Assembly: GCA_002352145.1 (NCBI GenBank)
Contig: DEHX01000179.1
Span: 1-8,183, forward strand
DNA length: 8,183 nt
Origin: Chitinophagaceae bacterium UBA2789
GTDB lineage: Bacteria; Bacteroidota; Bacteroidia; Chitinophagales; Chitinophagaceae
Reading direction: 5' to 3'
Part shown: positions 1-6,106 of the stretch, in pieces
Numbering within the stretch: the first letter of the stretch is position 1
Layout of the letters: each line of letters begins with the position of its first letter
Translations under genes and position numbers: made by a program
Notes under the pieces: model-generated
Told to the model about the DNA's origin: nothing
What the model saw: only the letters and a program-made list of their open reading frames with translations
Databases searched by the model: none

Positions 1-375
1 CCAATTCATGCTGACAGAATCAGGCTTGCAGACTGGTTGTTAAAGCAACCAACTAACAATATTCCAGTTATAACTGACTCTGTTCTTTCGCAACTCAATA
101 TCGAAGCCGCAAATGAATTTCTGTTCTTCTCAGTTTTCGATAATCTAACGGAAGTACATGAATATCGGGCAGCAAAAGCAGCTATCAGTACCGGGAGAGA
201 GAGATTTCCCTCCTCAGCATACATGTGGATTAAAAGCGGTGAAAATGCTTTAAATCTTAATGAAGGAGTTGAAGCAAAAAAATATTTCGAAAAAGCATTT
301 CTTTTAGCAGAAGAAAATAAGGACAGTGCTTTAATCACTGTAATTAAGCAAAAAATAGCATCTTGCCCTAAATAA
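1..375 (+). CDS. C-terminal part of an unidentified protein with a TPR-like tail (5' end outside the window)
   Basis: The frame is open from the first base of the window to the TAA at 373-375, so this is the last 124 residues of a longer protein. The first in-window start-like codon (TTG at 37) is probably not the true start, because coding continues upstream of it without a stop. The visible part begins with a mixed-polarity stretch (around HADRIRLADWLLKQ) and ends in about 60 residues of paired amphipathic helices. In that last part, a segment with small residues (KSGENALNLNEGVEAKKYF) followed by EKAFLLAEENKD resembles one to two degenerate tetratricopeptide repeats. TPR tails usually mediate protein contacts and are often appended to hydrolases or exported proteins in Bacteroidota. 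The catalytic or main domain lies outside the window, so I assign no function. The 71 nt after the stop show no clear terminator. Confidence 0.7.
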   Translation, partial: PIHADRIRLADWLLKQPTNNIPVITDSVLSQLNIEAANEFLFFSVFDNLTEVHEYRAAKAAISTGRERFPSSAYMWIKSGENALNLNEGVEAKKYFEKAFLLAEENKDSALITVIKQKIASCPK

Positions 376-396
376 AATTACCTGAGTTCCACATCA

Positions 397-428
397 TTTA
401 AGGACTTATACCAGCAACCTTATCTTTG
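397..428 (+). promoter_or_regulatory. Bacteroidota-type promoter for the carboxyltransferase-rnhA operon
   Basis: TATCTTTG at 421-428 matches the Bacteroidota -7 element TAnnTTTG exactly. TTTA at 397-400 lies 20 nt upstream and is a one-mismatch form of the -33 TTTG element. The box ends 18 nt before the ATG at 447. The TTG at 426, which would extend the reading frame by seven codons, lies inside the box and would not be in the transcript. This supports the ATG as the start. The call rests on motif match and spacing only. Confidence 0.6.
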
Positions 429-446
429 CTGCCTAACGATGATTGT

Positions 447-2072
447 ATGAACCTTGAATTTAACCGAAACGAAGACCAACTGAAGCAAAGCCTCAGTGAT
501 ATGCGCCGTAAACTGGAGAATATCTACGAAGGAGGCGGGAAAAAATCTATTGAAAAGCAAAGAGAGAAAAATAAGCTTACCCCTAGAGAACGGATAGATT
601 ACTTACTTGATCCCGATAAACCTTTTATTGAAATCGGCGCCTTTGCAGGGTATGAAATGTACGAAGAACAAGGTGGATGCCCCGCCGGTGGCACCGTTGC
701 GGGAGTCGGTTATGTCAGTGGGCGTCAATGTGTCATTGTAGCCAATGATCAAACGGTTAAAGCAGGTGCCTGGTTTCCAATTACCGGTAAAAAAAACCTC
801 AGGCTACAAGAGATAGCCATGGAAAATAATTTGCCCATCATTTACCTTGTCGACAGTGCAGGTGTGTTCTTACCCATGCAGGATGAGATATTTCCCGATA
901 AAGAACATTTTGGCCGCATCTTTCGCAACAATGCACGGATGAGCGGTATGGGTATCACTCAGATTGCGGCGGTGATGGGACCTTGTGTAGCCGGTGGAGC
1001 CTATTTGCCCATAATGAGCGATGAAACACTGATGGTGGAAGGGAATGGATCTATTTACCTGGCCGGCCCTTACCTGGTAAAAGCTGCTATTGGCGAAGAC
1101 ATCGACAATGAAACGTTAGGTGGTGCGACAACACACACTGAGATCAGCGGCATCGCAGATTATAAATTCAAAACCGAGCAGGAATGCATGGACCATATCA
1201 AAAGGATGATGTCCATGCTTGGTGAAAAAGAAAAGGCGGGCTTTGATCGCATTACTCCAAAACTGCCTAAAAAGAACCCGGAAGAGTTATATGGAATTTT
1301 TCCCAGTGATGGTAAACCATACGATGTACTGGATATCATCGAACGAATTGTGGATGATTCAAACTTTGAGCAGTTCAAGGCGGATTATGGTAAAACTATT
1401 GTTTGCGGTTATGGCAGAATAGATGGATGGGCTGTTGGTGTTGTAGCCAATCAGAGGAAAATTGTAAAAAGCAGAAAAGGCGAAATGCAGATGGGCGGGG
1501 TGATCTATAATGACAGTGCAGACAAAGCTGCCCGTTTTATTCTTAATTGCAACCAAAAGAAAATACCATTGGTATTTCTGCAGGATGTAACCGGCTTTAT
1601 GGTAGGCAGCCGCAGTGAACATGCCGGCATCATTAAAGATGGAGCCAAGATGGTAAATGCTGTAGCCAACTCCGTTGTACCAAAAATCACCATCGTAACA
1701 GGTAATAGCTATGGTGCCGGCAACTACGCCATGTGCGGCAAAGCCTACGACCCCCGCTTTATTTATGCCTGGCCTACGGCTAAAATTGCAGTCATGAGCG
1801 GTGATTCAGCAGCTAAAACCCTGTTGCAAATCGAAGTAGCTTCAAAGAAAGCAAAAGGTGAAAAGCTCTCTGAAGAAGAGGAAAAGAAAATGTTTGATAA
1901 AATCAAGCAGCGTTACGACAAACAAACTTCGCCTTATTATGCTGCGGCCAGGTTATGGGTGGATGCTATAATTGACCCGACTGAGACAAGGAAAATGATC
2001 AGCGAAGGTATTAATGCGGCTAATCATAATAAGGAGATCAATGAACTCAGAACAGGCGTCTTCCAGGTTTAA
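447..2072 (+). CDS. Acyl-CoA carboxylase carboxyltransferase (beta) subunit, methylcrotonyl-CoA carboxylase-like
   Basis: This 541-residue protein should transfer carboxyl from carboxybiotin to an acyl-CoA in the cytoplasm. It has the two crotonase-fold halves of the family. In the N half, DSAG at residues 136-139 is followed by LPMQ, an FPDKEHFGR block and AGGAYLP near 182-188. In the C half, FLQDVTGFMVG starts near 377 and GNSYGAGNYAMCG spans 419-431. The FPDxxHFGR block and the IDP near the C-terminus resemble methylcrotonyl-CoA carboxylase beta and glutaconyl-CoA decarboxylase alpha more than propionyl-CoA carboxylase, but the substrate cannot be fixed from sequence. The ATG at 447 is preferred over the in-frame TTG at 426, which lies in the promoter box; it gives an N-terminus (MNLEFNRNEDQLKQ) like related Bacteroidota proteins. 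P179 and the MSGDSAA loop at 450-456 depart from the usual MCC pattern. No biotin carboxylase or biotin-carrier gene is in the window, so partners must be encoded elsewhere. It is cotranscribed with rnhA. Confidence 0.93.
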   Translation: MNLEFNRNEDQLKQSLSDMRRKLENIYEGGGKKSIEKQREKNKLTPRERIDYLLDPDKPFIEIGAFAGYEMYEEQGGCPAGGTVAGVGYVSGRQCVIVANDQTVKAGAWFPITGKKNLRLQEIAMENNLPIIYLVDSAGVFLPMQDEIFPDKEHFGRIFRNNARMSGMGITQIAAVMGPCVAGGAYLPIMSDETLMVEGNGSIYLAGPYLVKAAIGEDIDNETLGGATTHTEISGIADYKFKTEQECMDHIKRMMSMLGEKEKAGFDRITPKLPKKNPEELYGIFPSDGKPYDVLDIIERIVDDSNFEQFKADYGKTIVCGYGRIDGWAVGVVANQRKIVKSRKGEMQMGGVIYNDSADKAARFILNCNQKKIPLVFLQDVTGFMVGSRSEHAGIIKDGAKMVNAVANSVVPKITIVTGNSYGAGNYAMCGKAYDPRFIYAWPTAKIAVMSGDSAAKTLLQIEVASKKAKGEKLSEEEEKKMFDKIKQRYDKQTSPYYAAARLWVDAIIDPTETRKMISEGINAANHNKEINELRTGVFQV

Positions 2073-2074
2073 TT

Positions 2075-2545
2075 ATGAGCCATAACGTGACAATATATAC
2101 GGACGGATCATCAAGAGGCAACCCGGGACCCGGCGGTTATGGTGTTATCCTTATGAGCGGACATCATAAAAAAGAATTGTCGCAAGGTTATAAACTGACT
2201 ACTAACAACCGCATGGAGTTGATGGCTGTTATTGCGGGCCTCAGAGCATTAAAAAAAGAAGACATGCATGTCACCATCTACTCGGATAGCCAGTATGTAG
2301 TAAAAGCATGGGAAGAAGGCTGGTTGAAAAATTGGATAAAAACCAATTTTAAAGGAGGCAAAAAAAATCCTGATCTGTGGAAGGATTTCTATGAGCTATC
2401 TCAAAAACATCATATTCGTTTTAAATGGGTAAAAGGCCATGCAGACAATCCTTACAACAACCGATGCGATGAACTGGCTACCGAAGCAGCTGACGGACAT
2501 CATCATACTCTCTTGACAGATGATGGCTACGAGAATAAATCCTGA
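2075..2545 (+). CDS. rnhA: Ribonuclease HI
   Basis: This 156-residue cytoplasmic endonuclease cleaves the RNA strand of RNA-DNA hybrids, such as R-loops and replication primers, using two metal ions. The DEDD carboxylates are all visible: D10 in YTDGS, E48 in NRMELMAV, D71 in YSDSQYVV and D132 in NNRCDELA. The assisting histidine is H122 in WVKGHADN. The GNPGPGGYG substrate-binding loop (15-23) is present. So is a basic, Trp-rich handle around residues 83-102 (WLKNWIKTNFKGGKKNPDLW), as in the E. coli type (155 residues). A short polar tail with three consecutive histidines (142-144) follows the catalytic core. The gene starts 2 nt after the carboxyltransferase stop and shows no promoter of its own, so it is almost certainly expressed from the upstream promoter. 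The functional link between the two genes is not evident. Confidence 0.97.
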   Translation: MSHNVTIYTDGSSRGNPGPGGYGVILMSGHHKKELSQGYKLTTNNRMELMAVIAGLRALKKEDMHVTIYSDSQYVVKAWEEGWLKNWIKTNFKGGKKNPDLWKDFYELSQKHHIRFKWVKGHADNPYNNRCDELATEAADGHHHTLLTDDGYENKS

Positions 2546-2566
2546 TAATTTTGCCTGAATATGCTC

Positions 2567-2598
2567 AAAAGAAAACCCACCAGTTAAACACTGATGGG
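2567..2598 (-). terminator. Intrinsic terminator of the DUF6580 gene, possibly bidirectional
   Basis: The arms 2576-2584 and 2590-2598 pair around a 5-nt loop. Read on the minus strand, all nine pairs form, with one G-U wobble. The stem is followed by TTTTCTTTT (2575-2567), the U-tract expected for the minus-strand gene, whose stop lies 22 nt before the stem. Read on the plus strand, the wobble becomes a C-A mismatch and only a weak U-run follows at a distance, so it is a poorer terminator for rnhA, which converges on it. Confidence 0.7.
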
Positions 2599-2620
2599 CT
2601 GAAAATATTTTGCTGTTAGA

Positions 2621-3190
2621 TTATGCAGTAGTCAACACAGCCTTTTTACCTGTAACATAGTTATAGGACAAAAGAATCAATGGAAGAAAAACCAGCATGG
2701 CTGCCAAAGAATTTCTATAGAAGGGCAGACCTGCCTCATAACATGTCATTAGTCCATTAAAACTTTTTGCATATACCGCTTCTGTTGTAGCCTGCCAAAC
2801 CATAAAATTCGAAAGCAGAAAATAAACGGTAGGGGCAATAATACCACCTGCAACCAGACCGATGTAGCTGTTACCTTTGAAAATCCAGCCAAGCAGCGTA
2901 GCAGAAAGAATCAACAAATAGTTTTTCCACTGGCCTCCATAAAAACCGGCATACTCAAAATTTCCGGTCTTATAAAGCAAATGAATGATAGCATCGCTTA
3001 TAAAAAGGGCCAGCAAAGGCATTATGAACGACATGTCCTTATGCTTTATAATAAAGCCGGCAAACAGCGCTATGGCAATAACAGGTGAAAAACCTGACCA
3101 GTCAAGATCAGGACCAAAGAAAAATTTACAGGCTGTAGCGAGAGCAATCAGTGCTATAGTAAACACAAGCATCCTTCCGTTAAACTTCAT
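2621..3190 (-). CDS. DUF6580 family integral membrane protein, possible ECF-type transport component
   Basis: This 189-residue hydrophobic protein has about five to six membrane segments, near residues 8-25, 34-48, 54-72, 90-104, 108-130 and 160-178. Conserved family-like blocks are visible: WSGFSPVIAIALFAG (31-45), the SD in the third helix (65-66), FLLSNFMVW (124-132) and CYEAGLPFYRN (150-160). These match my memory of DUF6580, a family annotated as putative transport proteins and resembling the substrate-binding S components of ECF vitamin transporters. The substrate is unknown. No ECF ATPase or T component is nearby, so if it is an S component its module is encoded elsewhere. It follows manA on the same strand after 60 nt that contain a good promoter match, so it is probably transcribed on its own. 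A hairpin follows the stop. Confidence 0.8.
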   Translation of the reverse strand: MKFNGRMLVFTIALIALATACKFFFGPDLDWSGFSPVIAIALFAGFIIKHKDMSFIMPLLALFISDAIIHLLYKTGNFEYAGFYGGQWKNYLLILSATLLGWIFKGNSYIGLVAGGIIAPTVYFLLSNFMVWQATTEAVYAKSFNGLMTCYEAGLPFYRNSLAAMLVFLPLILLSYNYVTGKKAVLTTA

Positions 3191-3211
3191 AACTGGTAGT
3201 TAAATGAGCAA

Positions 3212-3219
3212 CAAAAATA
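3212..3219 (-). promoter_or_regulatory. Bacteroidota -7 element upstream of the DUF6580 gene
   Basis: On the minus strand this reads TATTTTTG, an exact match to TAnnTTTG, 21 nt before the ATG at 3190. No clear -33 TTTG is visible at the usual distance. The spacing to the start agrees with the two other exact matches in the window (18 and 19 nt), which is the main reason to trust it. Confidence 0.5.
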
Positions 3220-3250
3220 GCAGAAATGGCTTAATTCAGTGAGCTATTTA

Positions 3251-4423
3251 TCAACGATTGTGGATTCTACCCGAAGCCCTGAAAACAAAGGATTTTGCAG
3301 CGGCGGCCAGGTACACTTTATCTCCCGGAAAAACAACAGCGGCAGGACTTCCTGCCTGCAATCGTATAGTGTCATTCTCATTGTCAATCTCTGTGATTCC
3401 TTCCGTCAATAATACTGTTTCTACCTCCTGCGGATAAAAAGAAACAATATCGCCAGCCTCCAGCTCAAAAACACTTAACCGAAAATCATCCACCGGGGTT
3501 TCATACTTTCTTTCACCTTCATTATCTGCTTCCGGCGACAGGATTTGGGGGTAGGTAGCCTCACATTTCACATGTTTCATCAATTCCTTCACATTAATTT
3601 GCTTTGTGGTCAATCCGCCCCGAAGGACATTATCAGAATTGGCCATAATTTCAACATTCTGCCCCTCCAGGTAAGCATGTGGTACGCCTGCGGCCTGGAA
3701 AATTCCCTCCCCTTTTTTCAAGTGGATCAGGTTGAAGAAATAAATAGAGAAAATACCCCTGTCAATATTTCCGTCTGATGAAAACGTTTTGTGTGCTTTG
3801 GCAGCCCAATAATCGGGACTTGATTTTTCCATTTCACCTGATTCATAGATTTTATTCAGACTATCAATCAGGGGTTTCAAAATTCTGTTGACCTCTTCCT
3901 GGGTAATTTCCATTACATGCTTAAACAAACCTGGATAACCTGAATTATTAAAAACGGGCAGTAGTTCCCTAAGTTCTGCTATATTCAATAATGTATCTGT
4001 CAGTTCTTCTGTTGGCTTAAATCCATGTAACAACCAGAAATCACCCAGGGCAACCATCAATTCCGGCTTGTGATTGGGGTCTTTATAGCAGCGTTGCGGT
4101 GAATCAATCGGTATACCTTCTGCATTTTCCCTTTTAAATTCAGTTTCCGCAGCCTCTTTGGAAGGATGCACCTGGATAGAAAGCATATCCCTTACGTCCA
4201 ATATTTTAAAAAGATAAGACAAGTCCGGAGCAAGAAAAGCAAGATCAGTGGGTGAACTGCCCCCCGTATCAATTCCGGCCATTCCCAAAGGATGTATCCC
4301 CATCCAATATTCAGCAAAGGGCTTTTTGGGCTTGTTCTCAGCTTTCAATAATGCAGGTATAAATGAATAGCCTCCCCAATCATAATGTTTAACGACGCCA
4401 TGCAACCGGTAAATGCCCGACAT
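3251..4423 (-). CDS. manA: Mannose-6-phosphate isomerase, class I
   Basis: This 390-residue zinc enzyme (E. coli ManA has 391) interconverts mannose 6-phosphate and fructose 6-phosphate in the cytoplasm. It links glycolysis to GDP-mannose, and so to polysaccharide and glycan building blocks. The type I cupin zinc ligands are visible: Q84 and H86 in SIQVHPSKEAA, E121 in NHKPELMVAL, and H249 in GVPHAYLEG. The catalytic arginine is probably R268 in SDNVLRGGLT. The N-terminal block HYDWGG (13-18) corresponds to the usual YxWG motif, and AEYWMG (37-42) follows as expected. The C-terminal third (about 290-390) is the more variable second cupin domain. The TGA stop at 3253-3251 is followed directly by an in-frame TAA. 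The ATG at 4423 gives a normal N-terminus. The gene diverges from the YraN gene, sharing a 38-nt spacer. Confidence 0.96.
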   Translation of the reverse strand: MSGIYRLHGVVKHYDWGGYSFIPALLKAENKPKKPFAEYWMGIHPLGMAGIDTGGSSPTDLAFLAPDLSYLFKILDVRDMLSIQVHPSKEAAETEFKRENAEGIPIDSPQRCYKDPNHKPELMVALGDFWLLHGFKPTEELTDTLLNIAELRELLPVFNNSGYPGLFKHVMEITQEEVNRILKPLIDSLNKIYESGEMEKSSPDYWAAKAHKTFSSDGNIDRGIFSIYFFNLIHLKKGEGIFQAAGVPHAYLEGQNVEIMANSDNVLRGGLTTKQINVKELMKHVKCEATYPQILSPEADNEGERKYETPVDDFRLSVFELEAGDIVSFYPQEVETVLLTEGITEIDNENDTIRLQAGSPAAVVFPGDKVYLAAAAKSFVFRASGRIHNR

Positions 4424-4439
4424 AATTTGTTTTCTTTTT

Positions 4440-4457
4440 TATCTTGTAGTAAAGATA
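4440..4457. promoter_or_regulatory. Possible divergent promoter elements between manA and the YraN gene
   Basis: The 38-nt spacer 4424-4461 must hold start signals for both divergent genes unless they lie inside the coding regions. On the minus strand 4457-4450 reads TATCTTTA, one mismatch from TAnnTTTG, 26 nt before the manA ATG. On the plus strand 4440-4446 reads TATCTTG, which is the element with one T missing, 15 nt before the YraN ATG. Neither is an exact match and no clear -33 elements accompany them. Confidence 0.3.
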
Positions 4458-4461
4458 GTAC

Positions 4462-4818
4462 ATGGCTTCGCACAATGAGTTAGGAAAAGAAGGTGAAGAA
4501 AAGGCAGCACAATGGCTGGTCACGAAAGGTTTTACCCTGCTGCACCGCAACTGGCGTCATTCTTACCATGAAATTGATATCATAGCCACCAAAGGAAAAT
4601 TTCTGCACTTTATTGAAGTAAAAGCAAGAAAAGCATCATCGTTAGGCAATCCGGAAGACAGTGTCACAAAAAAGAAATTCAAAAACCTGCAAAAAGCAGC
4701 CAATGAGTTTCTTTTTCTAAACCCGGGCTATAATTGGATTCAATATGATATTCTTTCCATCAGCTTTCAAAAAAATGGAAATGCTGAATATTTTTTACTG
4801 GAAGATGTTTTTCTATAA
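4462..4818 (+). CDS. YraN/UPF0102 family protein with a restriction-nuclease-like fold
   Basis: This small cytoplasmic protein has 118 residues, within the family's usual 115-130. The family fold resembles Holliday-junction resolvases and restriction endonucleases, and it is commonly annotated as a putative endonuclease; its physiological role is not settled. The hallmark blocks are in order: GKEGEEKAAQWL (8-19), LLHRNWR (26-32), HEIDII (36-41) and FIEVKAR (50-56). The putative active-site residues E37, D39, E52 and K54 (a D-ExK type arrangement) are all present. H36 occupies the position that is glycine (GEID) in many proteobacterial members. The usual C-terminal pattern of the family, with helix KKKFKNLQKAANEFL and a following strand, is intact. 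The gene diverges from manA and ends 10 nt before the stop of the convergent YkgJ-type gene. YraN genes often sit near rnh genes in other bacteria; here rnhA is about 2 kb away. Confidence 0.92.
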   Translation: MASHNELGKEGEEKAAQWLVTKGFTLLHRNWRHSYHEIDIIATKGKFLHFIEVKARKASSLGNPEDSVTKKKFKNLQKAANEFLFLNPGYNWIQYDILSISFQKNGNAEYFLLEDVFL

Positions 4819-4828
4819 ATAGTAGGTT

Positions 4829-5377
4829 TTATGGTGCGATTCCCTCCATCATTTTCTCCACCAGCTTATAGGTAGCCGGGCAATATTCCACATTCTGCTT
4901 GTGAATATGAACAAAATCTTTAAACTTTTTTGACAAATGGGGAAATCCTGCACAATCATCCGGTCGTACTTCATAAATACTGCACATATTGTCATCCGGG
5001 TTTAAGAACTGGCAGGGAGTATGCTTATTCATCCAGTCACGGTCACCGCCCCGCTCCTGTTTCAGCCATTTTTTCTTGAATTCATCTACTGTCATTTTCA
5101 GGTGTGCAGAAATTCTTTCCAGGTCTTTTTTGTTGTAAGTAGGTGTCATTGTTTTACAACAGTTGGCACAGCTCAGGCAATCTGTTTCTTTCCACACCTC
5201 CTTTTCCATTACTTCAATTTTTTTGTCCAAATGCCTGGGCCTGTCTTTTTCCAATTTATTTAGAAAACGACGCATTTTTGTTTTTGCATATTGTGCTTTT
5301 CGTTTGAATGAACGAAGGTTTACAGGTGGTATCTTACTCATTTGCCGAAGATAATGATCCGAAACTATTTCGGCCAA
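4829..5377 (-). CDS. YkgJ-type cysteine-cluster (zinc or iron-chelate) protein
   Basis: This 182-residue protein carries the YkgJ/CxxCxxCC signature. C67, C70, C73 and C74 (CLSCANCC) are followed by C122, C132 in NMCSIYEVRP, C142 in DDCAGFP and C166. The family is annotated as a putative zinc- or iron-chelating domain. Its molecular function is not known, and iron-sulfur binding is also plausible for eight cysteines. Residues 20-60 are strongly basic and predicted helical, which could mediate nucleic-acid or ribosome contact, though that is inference. There is no signal peptide, so it should be cytoplasmic. A second in-frame ATG at codon 13 (5341) would give MSKIPPVNLRSF. Nothing near the start clearly separates the two choices, so the N-terminus is uncertain by 12 residues. 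A near-match box, TATCTTCG at 5353-5346 on the minus strand, lies too close to the codon-13 ATG to act as its promoter. Confidence 0.88.
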   Translation of the reverse strand: MAEIVSDHYLRQMSKIPPVNLRSFKRKAQYAKTKMRRFLNKLEKDRPRHLDKKIEVMEKEVWKETDCLSCANCCKTMTPTYNKKDLERISAHLKMTVDEFKKKWLKQERGGDRDWMNKHTPCQFLNPDDNMCSIYEVRPDDCAGFPHLSKKFKDFVHIHKQNVEYCPATYKLVEKMMEGIAP

Positions 5378-5392
5378 CTGCTAAAAAGAATT

Positions 5393-5424
5393 TTTAATCA
5401 CTAAAAGCGCAATAGTTATTTTTG
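5393..5424 (+). promoter_or_regulatory. Bacteroidota-type promoter for the lipoprotein-xerD operon
   Basis: TATTTTTG at 5417-5424 matches TAnnTTTG exactly and ends 19 nt before the ATG at 5444. TTTA at 5393-5396 lies 20 nt upstream of the box, the same one-mismatch -33 element and spacing as in the promoter at 397-428. Confidence 0.6.
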
Positions 5425-5443
5425 CTATCAATCAAACCACTCA

Positions 5444-6106
5444 ATGATGAAACTACTGGTTGCCCCTGCTATCGCTGTTGTGCTGATCCTGTCAATTACC
5501 GGGTGTAAGTCTTCTTCAGCCGATGGACCGGCTCTTTTTTGTGACACAACCTGCCTGAAAGACACTATCAAGTTTAACGGTGATTTTGCATTGAAACCGT
5601 ATGTGTATATATCAGCCAAAGATTGTCGTGCAGATACATTGATCTGGAGCTATAAAGGTATGGGCATCAACCGAAAAACCGGGTTCACCTACCTGCTCAA
5701 TAACTCTGTATCTATCAATAAAGACAATATCCGTTGTGTATTTAACGACACCTCCTATGCATGGTTGCTGTTTAATGATTGCGCAACGGGCAGAGGTTAC
5801 CAGTTGCGTCTTCCTTTCAATAAAACGGCAGACATAGGCCGTAAAAGCAGTGGCATCAACAATATTGACAAGAAATTTTCTATCTCCGACAATCTCGTTG
5901 TAAATACCGACCGCGGTAACATTTATATTGAAGACATGATAACAGGGAAAAAGGCCATGATGACCTTTGGTCAAAAACTGGATATAGACTACGATGCCAT
6001 TCATGAATATATTGATTCGGTCAATATCACCAATAGCCGCATATGGGTCAAGATTTTGGTAGATAATAAATGGGTGGAGAAAGAAAAGAATATTACCCTT
6101 GAATAA
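5444..6106 (+). CDS. Predicted lipoprotein of unknown function, translationally coupled to xerD
   Basis: This 220-residue protein starts with a short charged end (MMK), a hydrophobic core and the lipobox SITG-C with the lipidated cysteine at C21. It should therefore be exported, cut by signal peptidase II and anchored in the inner or outer membrane facing the periplasm or surface. The residues after C21 (KSSSADG) do not clearly match the acidic surface-export signal described in Bacteroidetes, so a periplasmic-facing position is as likely. The mature part has five further cysteines (C33, C37, C61, C98, C113), enough for two disulfides, and alternating hydrophobic strands that suggest a beta-rich fold. 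I recognise no domain. Two ATG codons stand in tandem at 5444 and 5447; either could start. Its TAA (6104-6106) shares its last base with the xerD ATG, so the two are probably translated together. An exact -7 promoter element lies 19 nt upstream. Confidence 0.8.
   Translation: MMKLLVAPAIAVVLILSITGCKSSSADGPALFCDTTCLKDTIKFNGDFALKPYVYISAKDCRADTLIWSYKGMGINRKTGFTYLLNNSVSINKDNIRCVFNDTSYAWLLFNDCATGRGYQLRLPFNKTADIGRKSSGINNIDKKFSISDNLVVNTDRGNIYIEDMITGKKAMMTFGQKLDIDYDAIHEYIDSVNITNSRIWVKILVDNKWVEKEKNITLE

Noticed and set aside
6..338. A 110-residue minus-strand open frame at the left edge
   Set aside because: It lies antisense to the frame that is open from base 1 to 375, has a composition without recognisable motifs, and no promoter or domain supports it.
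426..446. TTG at 426 as the start of the carboxyltransferase
   Set aside because: The TTG lies inside the -7 promoter box, and the ATG at 447 gives the N-terminus seen in related proteins.
3226..3248. Hairpin downstream of manA as a terminator (arms around AATGGCT and AGCTATT)
   Set aside because: The stem is only seven pairs with one wobble and a 10-nt loop, is AT-rich, and is not followed directly by a U-run. It overlaps the promoter region of the next gene and is probably chance.
2621..4423. manA and the DUF6580 gene as a mannose uptake and use operon
   Set aside because: They are on the same strand 60 nt apart, but a promoter match lies between them, and the membrane protein resembles vitamin S components rather than sugar carriers.
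5346..5353. TATCTTCG on the minus strand as the promoter of the YkgJ-type gene
   Set aside because: It lies inside the longer reading frame and only 4 nt before the alternative ATG, leaving no room for a leader, and it has one mismatch to the consensus.
5612..6004. A 130-residue minus-strand open frame inside the lipoprotein gene
   Set aside because: The plus-strand gene has a lipobox, an exact upstream promoter element and coupling to xerD. The antisense frame shows no recognisable domain.
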